A DNA stretch of 64,000 nucleotides from Catenuloplanes atrovinosus (GCF_031458235.1 NZ_JAVDYB010000001.1:1178001-1242000); one strand, 5' to 3'. Positions 1-9,674 are shown, counted from the first letter of the stretch. Notes: generated by a model not told the origin, from the sequence alone. Numbers and translations: made by a program.

Positions 1-1249
1 AGAGCGCCAGCACCGTGCTGACGCCGACCGCGATCAGTGCCCAGCCCAGGCGGCGGGACCGGTCCGCCCGGCGGAATTCGGTCTGCACGTCCGCGACCGG
101 GCCCGGCGTGGTGGGCGCCTGTGGCGTCAGCGGCAGCGTGGCCGCGATCCGGAAGCCGCCGTCCAGTTCCCGGCCGTGGTAGAGGACGCCGCCGGTCAGC
201 CGTACCCGCTCGCCGAGCCCGTGCAGGCCCTGCCCGCTGCTCGGTACGCCGCTCGGCTGGCCGGGCGTGTTGACCACCTCGGCGACCAGCGCGTCCGGTT
301 CGTACCGCAGCGCCAGCGTGATCTCTCCGCCGCGCGCGTGCCGGAGCGCGTTCGTCACGCCCTCCTGCAGCGTCCGGTAGGCCGCGTGGTCGATCAGTGG
401 ATGCAGCGGCACCGGCTCGCCCTCCCGGCGCAGCGTGATCCGGGCACCCGCGGCCCGCGCGCCCTCGACCAGCGCGTCCGCGTCCGCGAGCCGGGCCGGT
501 GCGGACTCGGCGTCGTCCGGGCCGCCGTCGCGCAGCACGGCCAGGATCTGCCGCAGCTCGTCCATCGCCTGCATGGACGTGCCGTGCAGCAGCTTCAGCG
601 TGTCCGACGTGCGCACCTGGTCCGGTGCGGCCTGCAGCGCGCCGCTGTACAGCGAGATGAGCGTGAGCCGGTGACCGAGCGAGTCGTGCATCTCCCGCGC
701 GATGCGGCTGGCCTCGCGCACCCGTACCCGCTCGGCCATGGTCTTCTGCTGCTCCTCCAGGTGCAGCGTGCGCTCGCGCATCAGCGACAGCAACTGGCGG
801 CGCTGCGCGGTCATCCGGGCCACGATCGCCGGGAGCGCGTAGAGCATCACGAATGTGACCAGCGAGAACAGGGCCTGCACCACGCCGGGCTCGCTGTTGC
901 GGAGGTCGCCGAGCAGCGTGATCACCAGCACCGCGAGGAACGCGCCGGTCACCCGCGGGCCGCTGCGCACGCGCAGCCCGGCCGAGACGCTGAGCGCGAA
1001 CATCAGGACCACGCCGGCCTGGCCGCTCACCGCCGTGAGCAGGGCCGCCAGGACCAGCGCGGTCACCGGGTACCGCCGGCGCACCAGCACCAGCACCACG
1101 TCCACGCACCCGACCAGCACCGCCACCGCCACCGGCAGCGGGATCCGGGTCACCCCGGGCATCCCGACGGCGGTGGCGGTGAGGATCAGTGCGAGGCCGG
1201 CCTCGTAGGCGAGAAAGGCGGGCCGTGGCCACCTCGACTGCATGTCCAT
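1..1249 (-). CDS. Two-component sensor histidine kinase (NarL-partner type), 3' end cut by the window edge
   Basis: Membrane sensor kinase that should autophosphorylate and pass phosphate to a NarL-type response regulator, which would lie beyond the left edge. About 416 codons are visible. The N-terminal ~150 residues form several hydrophobic helices. A HisKA_3 dimerisation helix follows, with the phospho-acceptor motif REMHDS (His188). The ATP-binding part shows the N-box region (EGVTNALRHA) and a glycine box (GLHGLGERV). After the ATPase domain the frame continues into RRLGWALIAVGVSTVLAL, a further membrane-like segment that is unusual for this family. The start is the ATG that shares its A with the TGA stop of the preceding gene (TGATG), so translation is probably coupled. 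The family call is firm; the signal is unknown. Confidence 0.9.
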   Translation of the reverse strand, partial: MDMQSRWPRPAFLAYEAGLALILTATAVGMPGVTRIPLPVAVAVLVGCVDVVLVLVRRRYPVTALVLAALLTAVSGQAGVVLMFALSVSAGLRVRSGPRVTGAFLAVLVITLLGDLRNSEPGVVQALFSLVTFVMLYALPAIVARMTAQRRQLLSLMRERTLHLEEQQKTMAERVRVREASRIAREMHDSLGHRLTLISLYSGALQAAPDQVRTSDTLKLLHGTSMQAMDELRQILAVLRDGGPDDAESAPARLADADALVEGARAAGARITLRREGEPVPLHPLIDHAAYRTLQEGVTNALRHARGGEITLALRYEPDALVAEVVNTPGQPSGVPSSGQGLHGLGERVRLTGGVLYHGRELDGGFRIAATLPLTPQAPTTPGPVADVQTEFRRADRSRRLGWALIAVGVSTVLAL

Positions 1250-1623
1250 CACTCGGCGACAGTAATCCGGCTCTTCTCCGCGAGCGCGCCGTCCACGAAG
1301 CAGAACCGCCACATCGGCTGCTCCGCGCCCTCGGACAGCGGCTTCACCGTGTAGTAGACGCACGACGCGCCGGCCGGCATGCCCTGCTTACCCGGGTCGT
1401 CGCCGTACAGGTCCTCGTCCTTGACGTCGCGGAGCGGCTCGGGCAGCGCGGCCCGCACCTGGCTCTCCGGCGTGCCCTCCTTCTGCGCGTCGAACTGCTC
1501 CTGCGTGACGCCCGCCTCGACGATCTGCCGGCCGATGTTGTAGCCGTTCCACCCGAGCCACCCGACGCCGGCGCACAGCACCACGAGCACGATCGCGACC
1601 GCGATTCCGATCTTCTTCCGCAT
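1249..1623 (-). CDS. Small membrane-anchored protein, possibly SmpA/BamE-like fold
   Basis: A 124-residue protein with an N-terminal signal-anchor (MRKKIGIAVAIVLVVLC, then hydrophobic to about residue 25) and a soluble extracytoplasmic domain. The domain contains GVTQEQF, SQVRAALPEP, a single Cys in CVYYTV and a final WRFCFVDGALAEK. This pattern (helix with G-x-T, then short strands ending F-x-F-x-D-G-x-L) recalls the SmpA/BamE or DUF3862-type small envelope domains, but that is a judgement by eye. GAGGAG lies a few bases before the ATG. It is cotranscribed with, and one base overlaps, the histidine kinase, so an accessory or sensing role for that kinase is plausible (inference). Confidence 0.75.
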   Translation of the reverse strand: MRKKIGIAVAIVLVVLCAGVGWLGWNGYNIGRQIVEAGVTQEQFDAQKEGTPESQVRAALPEPLRDVKDEDLYGDDPGKQGMPAGASCVYYTVKPLSEGAEQPMWRFCFVDGALAEKSRITVAE

Positions 1624-1739
1624 GACAACTCCTCGATCTCGGTGGGATGTCTCCAGCCTCCCGAGATTCCGGCGCCGATTCGTCAGCGTATCGACGGATC
1701 TTCACCGCGATGCGGTGGTACGAAAGTGCCATCGGCCGA

Positions 1740-2858
1740 TCAGACAGAAGACCATGATTTACCCGCTTCCGGCGGGCTGAGGTCCGCATGCTCCCGCGGG
1801 CACCGGTCGGCCGCGGGCGGCCTCCCTGCCGGTGCCGTGGGTGGTGCGGGGCGCGTCTCCCGGCGGAGGACGGGGAGGATCTCCGCGCCGATCAGGTCGA
1901 TCTGTTCCAGCACGGTGGAGAGCGGCAGGCCGGCGTGGTCGATCAGGAACAGCTGACGGCGGTAGTCGCCAGCGTACTCGCGGAAGCCGAGCACGCGGTC
2001 GATCACCTGCTGCGGGCTGCCCACGGCAAGCGGCGTGGTGAGCTGGTACTCCTCCAGCGAGGGCCCGCGGCCGTAGACCGGCGCGGCGTCGAAGTACGGC
2101 CGGAACTCCCGCACCGCGTCCTGGCTGCGCGGGCGCACGAAGACCTGCCCGCCCAGGCCGACCGGCGCCGCCTCGGCCGGACCGTGCCCGGCCGCGGCGT
2201 AGCGCTCGCGGAAGTGCGCCACCAGCCGGCGGGTGTGCGCGGGCGGCCAGAAGCTGTGGTTGGCGAACAGGCCGTCGCCGTACCGGGCGGCCAGCTCCGC
2301 GGTCTCCGGGCTGCGCGTGGTGCCGTGCCAGACGAACGGCGGGACGCCGTCGCGCGGGCGCGGGACCGCGGTGAATCCGGTCAACGGCGTGCGGAACCGG
2401 CCGGACCAGTCCACCTCCTCCTCGTCCCACAGCCGGCGCAGCAGGCCGTAGTTCTCCGCCGCCAGCTCGTAGCCGTCGTCGAGGTCCCGGCCGAACCAGG
2501 CGTACACGCCGGGGTGCAGGCCGCGCCCGAGCATCACGTCCAGCCGCCCGCCGGCCAGGTGCTGGAGCGTCGCGTAGTCCTCGGCCAGCCGTACCGGGTC
2601 GGCGGTGGTGATCAGGGTGGCCGCGGTGGACAGCACGATCCGCTCGGTCCGCGCCGCCAGCCAGCCCAGCAGCGCCACCGGCGCGGAGACCGCGTACGGC
2701 CGGTGGTGGTGCTCGCCGACCGCGAACACGTCGAACCCGGCCCGCTCGGCCCGCACCGCGATGGCACCGATCGCGGCCAGCCGCTCACCCTCGCCCGGCG
2801 CGCGGCCGGTGACCGGGTCGGGCGTGCGGTCGCCGATGCTGTACAGCCCGAACTCCAC
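1740..2858 (-). CDS. LLM-class flavin-dependent (luciferase-like) oxidoreductase
   Basis: A 372-residue TIM-barrel monooxygenase of the bacterial luciferase family, expected to use reduced flavin (FMN or F420) on an unknown substrate. Family landmarks are the N-terminal MEFGLYSIGD strand, FAVGEHHH at about residue 65, the ERIVLSTAATLITTADPVRL segment, the GGRLDVMLGRG phosphate-binding region, and the FVWHGTTRSPETAELAARYG stretch. The C-terminal ~40 residues are a Pro/Ala-rich tail outside the usual domain. The start is a GTG with a strong AGGAGG six bases upstream. It is the last gene of a three-gene run, 18 bases after the 1345-residue gene, so it is probably cotranscribed with two proteins of unknown function. 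Confidence 0.88.
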   Translation of the reverse strand: MEFGLYSIGDRTPDPVTGRAPGEGERLAAIGAIAVRAERAGFDVFAVGEHHHRPYAVSAPVALLGWLAARTERIVLSTAATLITTADPVRLAEDYATLQHLAGGRLDVMLGRGLHPGVYAWFGRDLDDGYELAAENYGLLRRLWDEEEVDWSGRFRTPLTGFTAVPRPRDGVPPFVWHGTTRSPETAELAARYGDGLFANHSFWPPAHTRRLVAHFRERYAAAGHGPAEAAPVGLGGQVFVRPRSQDAVREFRPYFDAAPVYGRGPSLEEYQLTTPLAVGSPQQVIDRVLGFREYAGDYRRQLFLIDHAGLPLSTVLEQIDLIGAEILPVLRRETRPAPPTAPAGRPPAADRCPREHADLSPPEAGKSWSSV

Positions 2859-2876
2859 GATGGACCTCCTGACCGG

Positions 2877-5800
2877 TCAGCACGTGAGCACCAGGTTCGA
2901 CAACGCCTCCAGCTGCGCGCGCCGCTCCGGCATCCCTGCCGCGAGGTCGCTGACGGCCTTGGCCCACGCGGTCTTCTGATCGCCGTCGAGCCTGTTCCGG
3001 TGGGCCTCGACGAACGTCCGCGCTTCGGTCAGCTCGCCGCCGCTGATGATCGCCTTCAGCCGGTCCAGGACCCCGCGGGTGAAGTCGTCGGCCGAGTACC
3101 GCGTCGCCTCGTCCGCGCCGACCGCGACCGCGGCCGACAGTCCGACCAGCTTGTCGACATTGTCGACGTCCTCCAGGAACTCCTTGATCAACGTCGCCGG
3201 GCGCGCCGTCGCCGACGTCTCGACGAAGCGCGGCACCAGATCGTTCCGCACGCCGAATTCGAGCAGCTGCTCGAGCACCGCCACGGACTGATCGTCCGCC
3301 AGCCGTTCCCGCATCTGCGCGATCCGCCGCCGGTTCACCTCGGTGTCGATCGACTCCTGTGCGGCCTGCAGCCGCTTGTACCGTTCGCGCACGGTGGCGG
3401 GACCGAACATCCAGGCGCCGAAGGCCGGCTCGACCTGGGCGACCGCCTCGGTCGGATCGGCCAGCCGCACCGCTTCGTCGAACATCTCGGCGGTGATCTC
3501 CGAGCTGGCCGCGGGGCGCTCGCCGAGATCGACCCGGCCGGAGGACTGGGTCCTGGACGCCGAGACGGCGTATCTCTTGTCGAGATCGAAGCCGGACCCG
3601 CCGGACACCACCGGGTGGATGACGGCGCCGCCGTACCGGCCGATCAGGTTCTTCGTGCCGGCGTCGAGGCCGGCCGGGACGACCGTGACGACCGTGGTCC
3701 GGTCCGCGCTGAACTGCTCCAGCAGCAGCGCCAGCCGGTTCCGCTGCGCCGTGACCGCCTCGCCGTCCTTCACCTGGTCGAGCAGCACGACAGGCGTGTG
3801 CGGCCGGGCCCGGGCGGCGGCGAGCAGCCCTTTCGGCATGCTGACGCGGGTGAGGTCCGTCCCGGGCGTCAGAACGATCAGGTTCTGCGCGCCGTCGGGC
3901 CGGAGCAGGCTCTGCGTGGCGCTGACCAGCCAGGAAGCCGGCGCGTGCACCTGGACGGCGGTGGGTGGCGTGGCGATGGCCGCCGCCGGGCCGATCGGTT
4001 CCAGCCAGACCAGCGTCTGCCGTTCCATCGCCTGGGTGAGGTGGTCGCGGTGCCCCAGCGGGGAGACCGAGTCGGCGTCCCCGGGCCGGGTCACGGACGG
4101 GTCGGTGAAGAGACTCTCGACGTCCGGGATCGGCCGGTCGGTCGCCCGGTGCCGGTCCAACTCCTCCTTGATCAGCCTGCGCAATTCGTCGCGTACCGAT
4201 TCGGCGCGCAGCTGCGCGGTGCTCGCCGCGTTTCCCCGCGTGCGGACGCTGCGGTGGCCGCCGCCCTCGATGCGCACCTTCAGCAGTCCGGTGCCGGCGT
4301 TGTGGACCTCGGCCAGGTGCAGCGCGCGCTGCGCGGCGTGCACGGCGAACTGCCGGAGGGCCCACCGGTCGTGGACCGGCGGGTGGGCGGGGTCGTCGAG
4401 CGTGTGCTGCCTGCTGGCGAAGTCGACCGCCAGGACCGCCGGGGGCTCCCAGGAGAACTCCCTGATCCAGTCCTCGTGGGCGGAGAACACCTGGTGCAGG
4501 TTGTACTCGTCACTGTCCATGCCGGAGGTCGGGCTCATCGGGTGCGCCCACTCCCACACGCCCTGATCCGAGATGAACAGGTACGGGCGGAAACCGCCGA
4601 CGTGTTCGGAGCTGCCGGGCTCGGTGAACGGCGGCCGGTACCAGGCACCGCGGACCGTGACGCCACCGGCGATGGTGTAGTGGTCGGGGCCGACCGCGCG
4701 CCTCAGCCACTCGTGCTGCGGGACGAAGGCCGACTGGTCCGGCCGCACCGGGGTGAAGCCGCGCGTGGCGACGTCCAGGTCGCCCCAGATCAACGTCTCC
4801 TGGACGCGGACCGCGACCCGTGCCGTCCGCTCGGTGGACGGCAGCGGCGCGTACCGTTCCACGCGCCGGCCGAGGTGGTCGACTCCGGCCACGGTCGCGG
4901 GCATCCGGGTGAAATCGGTGGCGTCGGTGGTCGGTGCCGGGGTGATGCCGGACGTGGGCTGGTCGACCACGCCCATGATCAGGCCACGGAGGTTGTCGCC
5001 GGTGATCTGGTCGAGAGGCTTCGGCGGCATCACCGCGGTGATCAGGCGCACCAGCGAGGCCATCACCACCTCGGTCGCGATCCCGCCCACGGCGAACCAC
5101 TCCGGATTGCCCTTGATCGCGTCGTCGGCGGTCTTCCAGGTCTCCGGGCTCTTGACCTTCTCCAGGATCTTGTCGTACGCCTCCTGGAGCATGTCCTCGA
5201 GAAGCTTCTTGTTGAGGACCGTGGCACCGTTGTTCGCCTCGACCCGGTGAAGGGTCCGCTCCAGCATGTTGTCGAGGTAGCCGTTGACCACCTGGGTGAC
5301 GCCGGCCGAGATGATCGGCCAGCCCACGAAGTAGGCGCCACCCACGCCGGCGAGCGCCATGACCAGCTCGAAACCCCGCTTGTACGACGCGATGATCTGC
5401 TTGGCCATCAACGTGGGGTCCGCGTCGTGCCGGTTCAGGGCCTCGCCGATCGAGTGCGTGCCGGTGTACTCGTGCCGCTGCCAGATCTCGATCGCCTTCA
5501 GTGCGAGCTGCGTGGTGGCGGTGGTGCCGACGCCCAGCAGGGCGGGCGCCGCCGCGACGCCGGTGGGCATCGCCGCTCCCGCGCCGATGTTCAGCACCGC
5601 CATGGCGTAGGTCAGCGCGGTCTCGGCCCGGTCCCGCAGCGAGCTCTGTTCGCCGGAGACGACCGCCTTCACGACCCTGTCGTCGATGGCCGCCTGGGTG
5701 AGCTGCGTGACCGTCTCGCTGAGCGTGGTCAGGTCCTCGAGGCCGGCGGACAGCGCGCGGTGCAGACCATCCCGGCGGCGCCCGGACGCCTCGTCGATGC

Positions 5801-6914
5801 GCCACACGGTGTCGTCGTCGAACGCCGCGTGCGCCTTCCGGAGCCGTTCGGTCGCGTGGCGCACCTTGGTGATCTCAGCCTTGATGAGTCCGAGCGTGGT
5901 GAGGCTCTCCTTGTTGACGAAGTCCTGGTGCAGCAGGGTGTCGAGGCCCTTGACCAGCGCCAGGCCGAAATCGATGTGCTGCTTGGCCGTCGCGCGCATC
6001 ATCTCGGTCGCGGTGTACTCCGCGGCCAGCTCGATCGGCACCGCGCGGTGCAGGCGCTGGTCCGGCGCCGGTGCCGTGGACACCGGTTCCGTCAGCCCCG
6101 TCGTCTCGATCCGCACCGAGCGGAACCGGCGGGGCAGCGGCCCGGCGGCCACGGTGGTCCCGTGGCCGCGCAGCACGGACAGCCCGTCCGCGTCCCGGAT
6201 CACCAGATACCGCCGAGGTCTCGCCTCGCCGTCCACCGTGACGACGAGGATCCGCCGCTCGCCGGTGGTCATGGCGTCGAGCTGGCGGATGAGGTCGTCG
6301 TGGCTGATCGCCGAGCTGATCATGCCGGTCGGCGCGGGCAGCGCGGTCAGCCCGCCGTGCCGGCCGTTCACCACCTCGGCGGGCAGCCCGAGATGCGTCT
6401 CCGCGTCGCCGAGGTGCCGGATCTGCCCGTGCATCGGCTCGTAGTGGGCCGCGATCGCGGGATCGGTGGCCGGCCGCTCGTGCTCGCGGTCCAGCAGATG
6501 CCGCTCCGGGACGATCCGGACACCGGTGGCGAACTCCGGGCTGGTGACCCGGTGCCGGGCGTCGATCGGGAGGACCCGGTCGTCGCCCTCGGTCAGCAGG
6601 TCTCGGCGCCCCTGCACGTCGAGGTAGAGCCCGTGCGCCGCGCCCCGCCGGTCCAGGGCGTCCCGGGTGATCGTGGCCGCGGTGTCGCCGGCGAGCACCT
6701 CCACCATCCGCCCGCCCGCGCTGCCCTGCTCGTGCAGCACGGCGCCGATGTTCAGCGCGCCCAGCGCGCCGTCACCGAAGTGCACCTGGACGAGGCCGTC
6801 GACCCGCTCGGCCTGACGTGCCCACGCCGGGATCTCGTGGTGCGAGTCCAGGGCGAGGAACAGGCCGGACGGTACGACCTGGACGGAGCTCAGGCAGTCG
6901 GTGAGCGCAGGCAT
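2877..6914 (-). CDS. Large multidomain protein of unknown function (1345 aa)
   Basis: I do not recognise a complete family. The N-terminal ~300 residues look like alpha/beta domains (ERRILVVTVDGEARPRRYLV). Residues ~430-560 include hydrophobic helices (YAMAVLNIGAGAAMPTGVAA; ELVMALAGVGGAYFVGWPII) that could be membrane-inserting. Around residue 900, LLKVRIEGGGHRSVRTRG followed by a run with RAESVRDELRRL resembles an OmpA-like or 'G-x-GN' module that I associate with giant actinobacterial secreted proteins (from memory). The last ~250 residues resemble the end of the neighbouring 692-residue protein. There is no signal peptide. GGGAG lies five bases before the ATG; the gene follows the 692-residue gene by 18 bases and precedes the luciferase-like gene by 18 bases. 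Confidence 0.8.
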   Translation of the reverse strand: MPALTDCLSSVQVVPSGLFLALDSHHEIPAWARQAERVDGLVQVHFGDGALGALNIGAVLHEQGSAGGRMVEVLAGDTAATITRDALDRRGAAHGLYLDVQGRRDLLTEGDDRVLPIDARHRVTSPEFATGVRIVPERHLLDREHERPATDPAIAAHYEPMHGQIRHLGDAETHLGLPAEVVNGRHGGLTALPAPTGMISSAISHDDLIRQLDAMTTGERRILVVTVDGEARPRRYLVIRDADGLSVLRGHGTTVAAGPLPRRFRSVRIETTGLTEPVSTAPAPDQRLHRAVPIELAAEYTATEMMRATAKQHIDFGLALVKGLDTLLHQDFVNKESLTTLGLIKAEITKVRHATERLRKAHAAFDDDTVWRIDEASGRRRDGLHRALSAGLEDLTTLSETVTQLTQAAIDDRVVKAVVSGEQSSLRDRAETALTYAMAVLNIGAGAAMPTGVAAAPALLGVGTTATTQLALKAIEIWQRHEYTGTHSIGEALNRHDADPTLMAKQIIASYKRGFELVMALAGVGGAYFVGWPIISAGVTQVVNGYLDNMLERTLHRVEANNGATVLNKKLLEDMLQEAYDKILEKVKSPETWKTADDAIKGNPEWFAVGGIATEVVMASLVRLITAVMPPKPLDQITGDNLRGLIMGVVDQPTSGITPAPTTDATDFTRMPATVAGVDHLGRRVERYAPLPSTERTARVAVRVQETLIWGDLDVATRGFTPVRPDQSAFVPQHEWLRRAVGPDHYTIAGGVTVRGAWYRPPFTEPGSSEHVGGFRPYLFISDQGVWEWAHPMSPTSGMDSDEYNLHQVFSAHEDWIREFSWEPPAVLAVDFASRQHTLDDPAHPPVHDRWALRQFAVHAAQRALHLAEVHNAGTGLLKVRIEGGGHRSVRTRGNAASTAQLRAESVRDELRRLIKEELDRHRATDRPIPDVESLFTDPSVTRPGDADSVSPLGHRDHLTQAMERQTLVWLEPIGPAAAIATPPTAVQVHAPASWLVSATQSLLRPDGAQNLIVLTPGTDLTRVSMPKGLLAAARARPHTPVVLLDQVKDGEAVTAQRNRLALLLEQFSADRTTVVTVVPAGLDAGTKNLIGRYGGAVIHPVVSGGSGFDLDKRYAVSASRTQSSGRVDLGERPAASSEITAEMFDEAVRLADPTEAVAQVEPAFGAWMFGPATVRERYKRLQAAQESIDTEVNRRRIAQMRERLADDQSVAVLEQLLEFGVRNDLVPRFVETSATARPATLIKEFLEDVDNVDKLVGLSAAVAVGADEATRYSADDFTRGVLDRLKAIISGGELTEARTFVEAHRNRLDGDQKTAWAKAVSDLAAGMPERRAQLEALSNLVLTC

Positions 6915-6932
6915 CGGGTCTCCCGGCGAGGA

Positions 6933-9011
6933 TCAGTGGCAGGTCGCGATCTTGGTCAACAGGGCATCGAGCCGGCCCTTACGCTCCGGGGCGGCGGGCG
7001 TCAGCACGTCCCAGATGATGTGCGCCCAGGCGGTGCGGTCCTCGCCGGTCAGGCAGTCCAGCGCGTCGAGCAGCGCGTCGTGGTCGGCGGCGGGGGCGTC
7101 CGGGGAGGCGTGGACGATGTCGAACGCACGCGCGGCGATGGTGGCGTGGGCGCGCAGGATCTCGGGGTCGCGTGGCCCGCGGGCCGCACGCTCGCCGTCG
7201 AACTCGCCCTTGCCCCGCATGATCGCCAGCGTGTCCGCCACGGAGAGGCCGGCCGCCGGGCTGACCGTGGCCTGGATCAGCTCGCGCAGCCAGAGCAGCC
7301 CGGTCGCGTACGGCCCGGCCGGCATCGCGCCGCCGTGCAGCGCCGGCGTCAGCGGGCGGTTGGTCAGGTAGCCGAGCAGGAACTCCGCGGTCACCGGCCC
7401 GGTGTGCGGCGCGGTCACCTCGGTGACGAACACGTTCTGGGGTTCGGCGACCGAGCCCGCGCCGTCCGTCACCCGCCCGGCGGTCCGGAGCAGGACCTCG
7501 ACCGCCGGCAGCACACGGTCCGGATAGACCGTGGCCGGGTGCGGCGTCGATGCGGCGCGCCGCTCGGACGCCGCGAGCAACCGGTTGAGGTGCGCGGCAT
7601 GCTCCGGTGCCCGCAACCGCTCGGCGTGCGCGCGGTAGTGCGTCTCGGCCGCGGCCCAGGTGTGGACGGCGAGCAGGTCACGCACGACGGCCGGCGTGCT
7701 CGTGTCGGGCGCCGCGGCGACCTGGAGCGCCCGGTGGATCATGTCGCTGGTCGGCGTGGCGTACCGCTCGGTGGCCGCGCCACCGCGCAGTTCCCAGACC
7801 AGTTCGTCGTCCAGGCCGGCCGACTGCGTCAGCGGCTGGACCGACGTGCCCCCGTACTGCTCGACGATCGCGGTCAGCTCGTCGTTGGCGGCGGTGGCCA
7901 GCACCACCGGCGGGTCCGTGTACCGGCGCAGCGTCTCGTGCAGGTCGCCGCGGAGTTCCGCGGTGAGCCTGCCCCGGAGGGCGGAGTGGCGGACGTCCAC
8001 CAGGATGACCGGCCCGTCGAAGGCGGCGGCCGCGTCCAGCAGCGTCCCCTTGCGGCCGGACCGCCCCGCCCACGGGCCGACCAGGACCGCGCGGCCCTCG
8101 GCGCGGGTGTTGACGGCCAGCCGCGCGGGCGCCGGCGGCGCGGGCTCCGGGGTGGGTGGGGTGTACGGCCTGCCGGCCGGATCGAGCAGCAGCGCGGTGG
8201 CGTGCCGCTCCGCCGCCCTGGTGTACGCGTCCACCGCGCCGTCCACGTCGAACGGCACGAACCCGCGGTCGTACTCCGGCACCCACACCGGGGTCCCGTC
8301 CGGCCCGGTGATCAGCCACGTCGCGGTCTGCCTGCCGGTCTCCGGCACCCAGCCCTGGACCAGCGCGGCCGAGGCGCGCCCCGAGGTCAGGTGCGCCGCC
8401 AGCCCGGCCGGGTCGATCGGCTGGAAGGTCCCGCCGAGCAGGTCCGCCACCCGGGCCGGTGTGACCGGCACCGGCGAGTCCGGGGCGCTGATCACGGAGC
8501 CGAACAGCACCTCCGGCACCGCGGCCAGCGTGGCGCCGGTCGAGGCCGCCGACGCGTGGGCGCGCCATCCCGACAGCCGCTCCAGCGGGGACCCGTCCGG
8601 CCGCTCCCGCAGCGCGGCCAGTCCCGCGCGCTGCGCCTCCACCTCCGGCGGGGCCAGCCGCTCCGGAACGCCGTCCGCGTCCCGTACCGGCCGGCTGACC
8701 GCCACGCCGAGGTACTCCATCGCCTGCCGCAGCACGCCCGGGTCGTCGACCGCGGTCAGCGGTCCCGGATCGAACACCTTGACCAGCACGTCGACGCCCT
8801 GGCCGACGTTGCGGCGGAGCTGCTCACGCAGCCGGACCGAGGTGACGTCCGTCGTGGAGACCAGCACGGTCACGCCGGCCGGCGGGTCGGCCCACGCGCG
8901 CAGCGCGGCCAGCAGCCCGTCCGGGATCCCCCCGGCCCGATCGCTCCGGAAGATGACCTGGCCGTCCCCGGCCGGCAGCAGGAGATCGTCGCAGATCGGA
9001 ATCAGGCCCAC
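6933..9011 (-). CDS. Protein of unknown function (692 aa), C-terminus related to the next gene's product
   Basis: First gene of the three-gene run. It has no signal peptide and no recognised family. The sequence alternates alpha/beta stretches (VTVLVSTTDVTSVRLREQLR; PVILVDVRHSALRGRL) with the motif VEQYGGTSVQPLTQSAG near residue 400. The 1345-residue protein downstream has a comparable IGRYGGAVIHPVVSGGSG. Both proteins end in a matching helical block: RTAWAHIIWDVL..APERKGRLDALL here, KTAWAKAVSDLA..MPERRAQLEALS there. A Pro-rich linker (TPPTPEPAPPAPARL) lies near residue 300. The arrangement looks like a tandem duplication with divergence, or two partners carrying the same docking tail. Function is unknown. 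Confidence 0.8.
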   Translation of the reverse strand: MGLIPICDDLLLPAGDGQVIFRSDRAGGIPDGLLAALRAWADPPAGVTVLVSTTDVTSVRLREQLRRNVGQGVDVLVKVFDPGPLTAVDDPGVLRQAMEYLGVAVSRPVRDADGVPERLAPPEVEAQRAGLAALRERPDGSPLERLSGWRAHASAASTGATLAAVPEVLFGSVISAPDSPVPVTPARVADLLGGTFQPIDPAGLAAHLTSGRASAALVQGWVPETGRQTATWLITGPDGTPVWVPEYDRGFVPFDVDGAVDAYTRAAERHATALLLDPAGRPYTPPTPEPAPPAPARLAVNTRAEGRAVLVGPWAGRSGRKGTLLDAAAAFDGPVILVDVRHSALRGRLTAELRGDLHETLRRYTDPPVVLATAANDELTAIVEQYGGTSVQPLTQSAGLDDELVWELRGGAATERYATPTSDMIHRALQVAAAPDTSTPAVVRDLLAVHTWAAAETHYRAHAERLRAPEHAAHLNRLLAASERRAASTPHPATVYPDRVLPAVEVLLRTAGRVTDGAGSVAEPQNVFVTEVTAPHTGPVTAEFLLGYLTNRPLTPALHGGAMPAGPYATGLLWLRELIQATVSPAAGLSVADTLAIMRGKGEFDGERAARGPRDPEILRAHATIAARAFDIVHASPDAPAADHDALLDALDCLTGEDRTAWAHIIWDVLTPAAPERKGRLDALLTKIATCH

Positions 9012-9187
9012 GTCGGTCTCCTCACCCTGGCTCAGCGGATCCGGGCGGGCGCCTCACCGTCCGGCCGCGGGCTCGCCGTACCGGACTGTCCGGTGGATCG
9101 ACCCTGCCAGGGCGGCCGGGGAGTTCGTCAGTCCCCGAAAGCGAGGACCACCGGGTCCCCCGTTCCGGTTCCGGAGCGGGGACGCCG

Positions 9188-9225
9188 GCGCCCCGGCCGG
9201 CTCATCCCCCCGCCGGCCGGGGCGC
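9188..9225 (-). terminator. Hairpin terminator downstream of the SnoaL-like gene
   Basis: A perfect 13-bp inverted repeat (arms 9188-9200 and 9213-9225, 12-base loop) of almost pure G+C, 57 bases past the stop of the minus-strand SnoaL-like gene. It has no U-tract, as is common in high-GC actinobacteria. It would insulate the downstream three-gene run. Confidence 0.6.
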
Positions 9226-9281
9226 TTCGCGGGCGGCGGCGGTGACGCCGGGTTCCCGGCCCACCGCACCCACCCGTCCGG

Positions 9282-9674
9282 TCAGCGCGTGTCGCGGGCG
9301 ATGCGCGGACCGCCGGGCACGCCGGCGCCCGGCGAGTCGACCGCCTCCATGTAGAACCGGGAGTGCCGGATCAGGCCGTCGCGGACCGTGACGATGATGA
9401 CGCCGCGCAGCTCCTGGCCACCGGCGTTGGCGTAGTGCCACTCGCCCCACACCTCGTCGCCGGCCTCCACCGCGCGCGTGATCGACACCTGGATGTCCGG
9501 GGACTGCGCGAAGATCACCTCCCAGTTGCGGCGCACCTGCGCCGGCCCGTCGAAGGAGCGCGCGGGATGCGCGGGCCACTCCGCCGAGAAGTCCTCACCG
9601 AAACACGCGGCCACCGCGTCGAGATCATGGTCGTTGAGCGCCTTGACCAGGCGCATCACCACGGGGTTGTCCAT
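9282..9674 (-). CDS. SnoaL-like / NTF2-fold protein
   Basis: About 130 residues of the NTF2-like superfamily (SnoaL-type polyketide cyclases, ester hydrolases and small binding proteins). Visible features are the N-terminal helix ending VKALNDHDLDAVAACFGEDF, the segment W-x-x-IFAQSPDIQV, and strands EVWGEWHYAN and GVIIVTVRDGLIRHSRFYME that form the cone-shaped sheet. The start is placed at the ATG giving MDNPVV; a longer reading from 9728 adds 18 residues atypical of the family. It sits just before the P450 gene on the same strand with no other pathway genes, so the substrate cannot be inferred. Confidence 0.85.
   Translation of the reverse strand: MDNPVVMRLVKALNDHDLDAVAACFGEDFSAEWPAHPARSFDGPAQVRRNWEVIFAQSPDIQVSITRAVEAGDEVWGEWHYANAGGQELRGVIIVTVRDGLIRHSRFYMEAVDSPGAGVPGGPRIARDTR

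Noticed and set aside
1788-9245. Plus-strand frame of ~2485 codons across 1.8-9.2 kb
   Set aside because: It is antisense to three well-supported minus-strand genes with ribosome sites and family motifs, and its composition is typical of a GC shadow.
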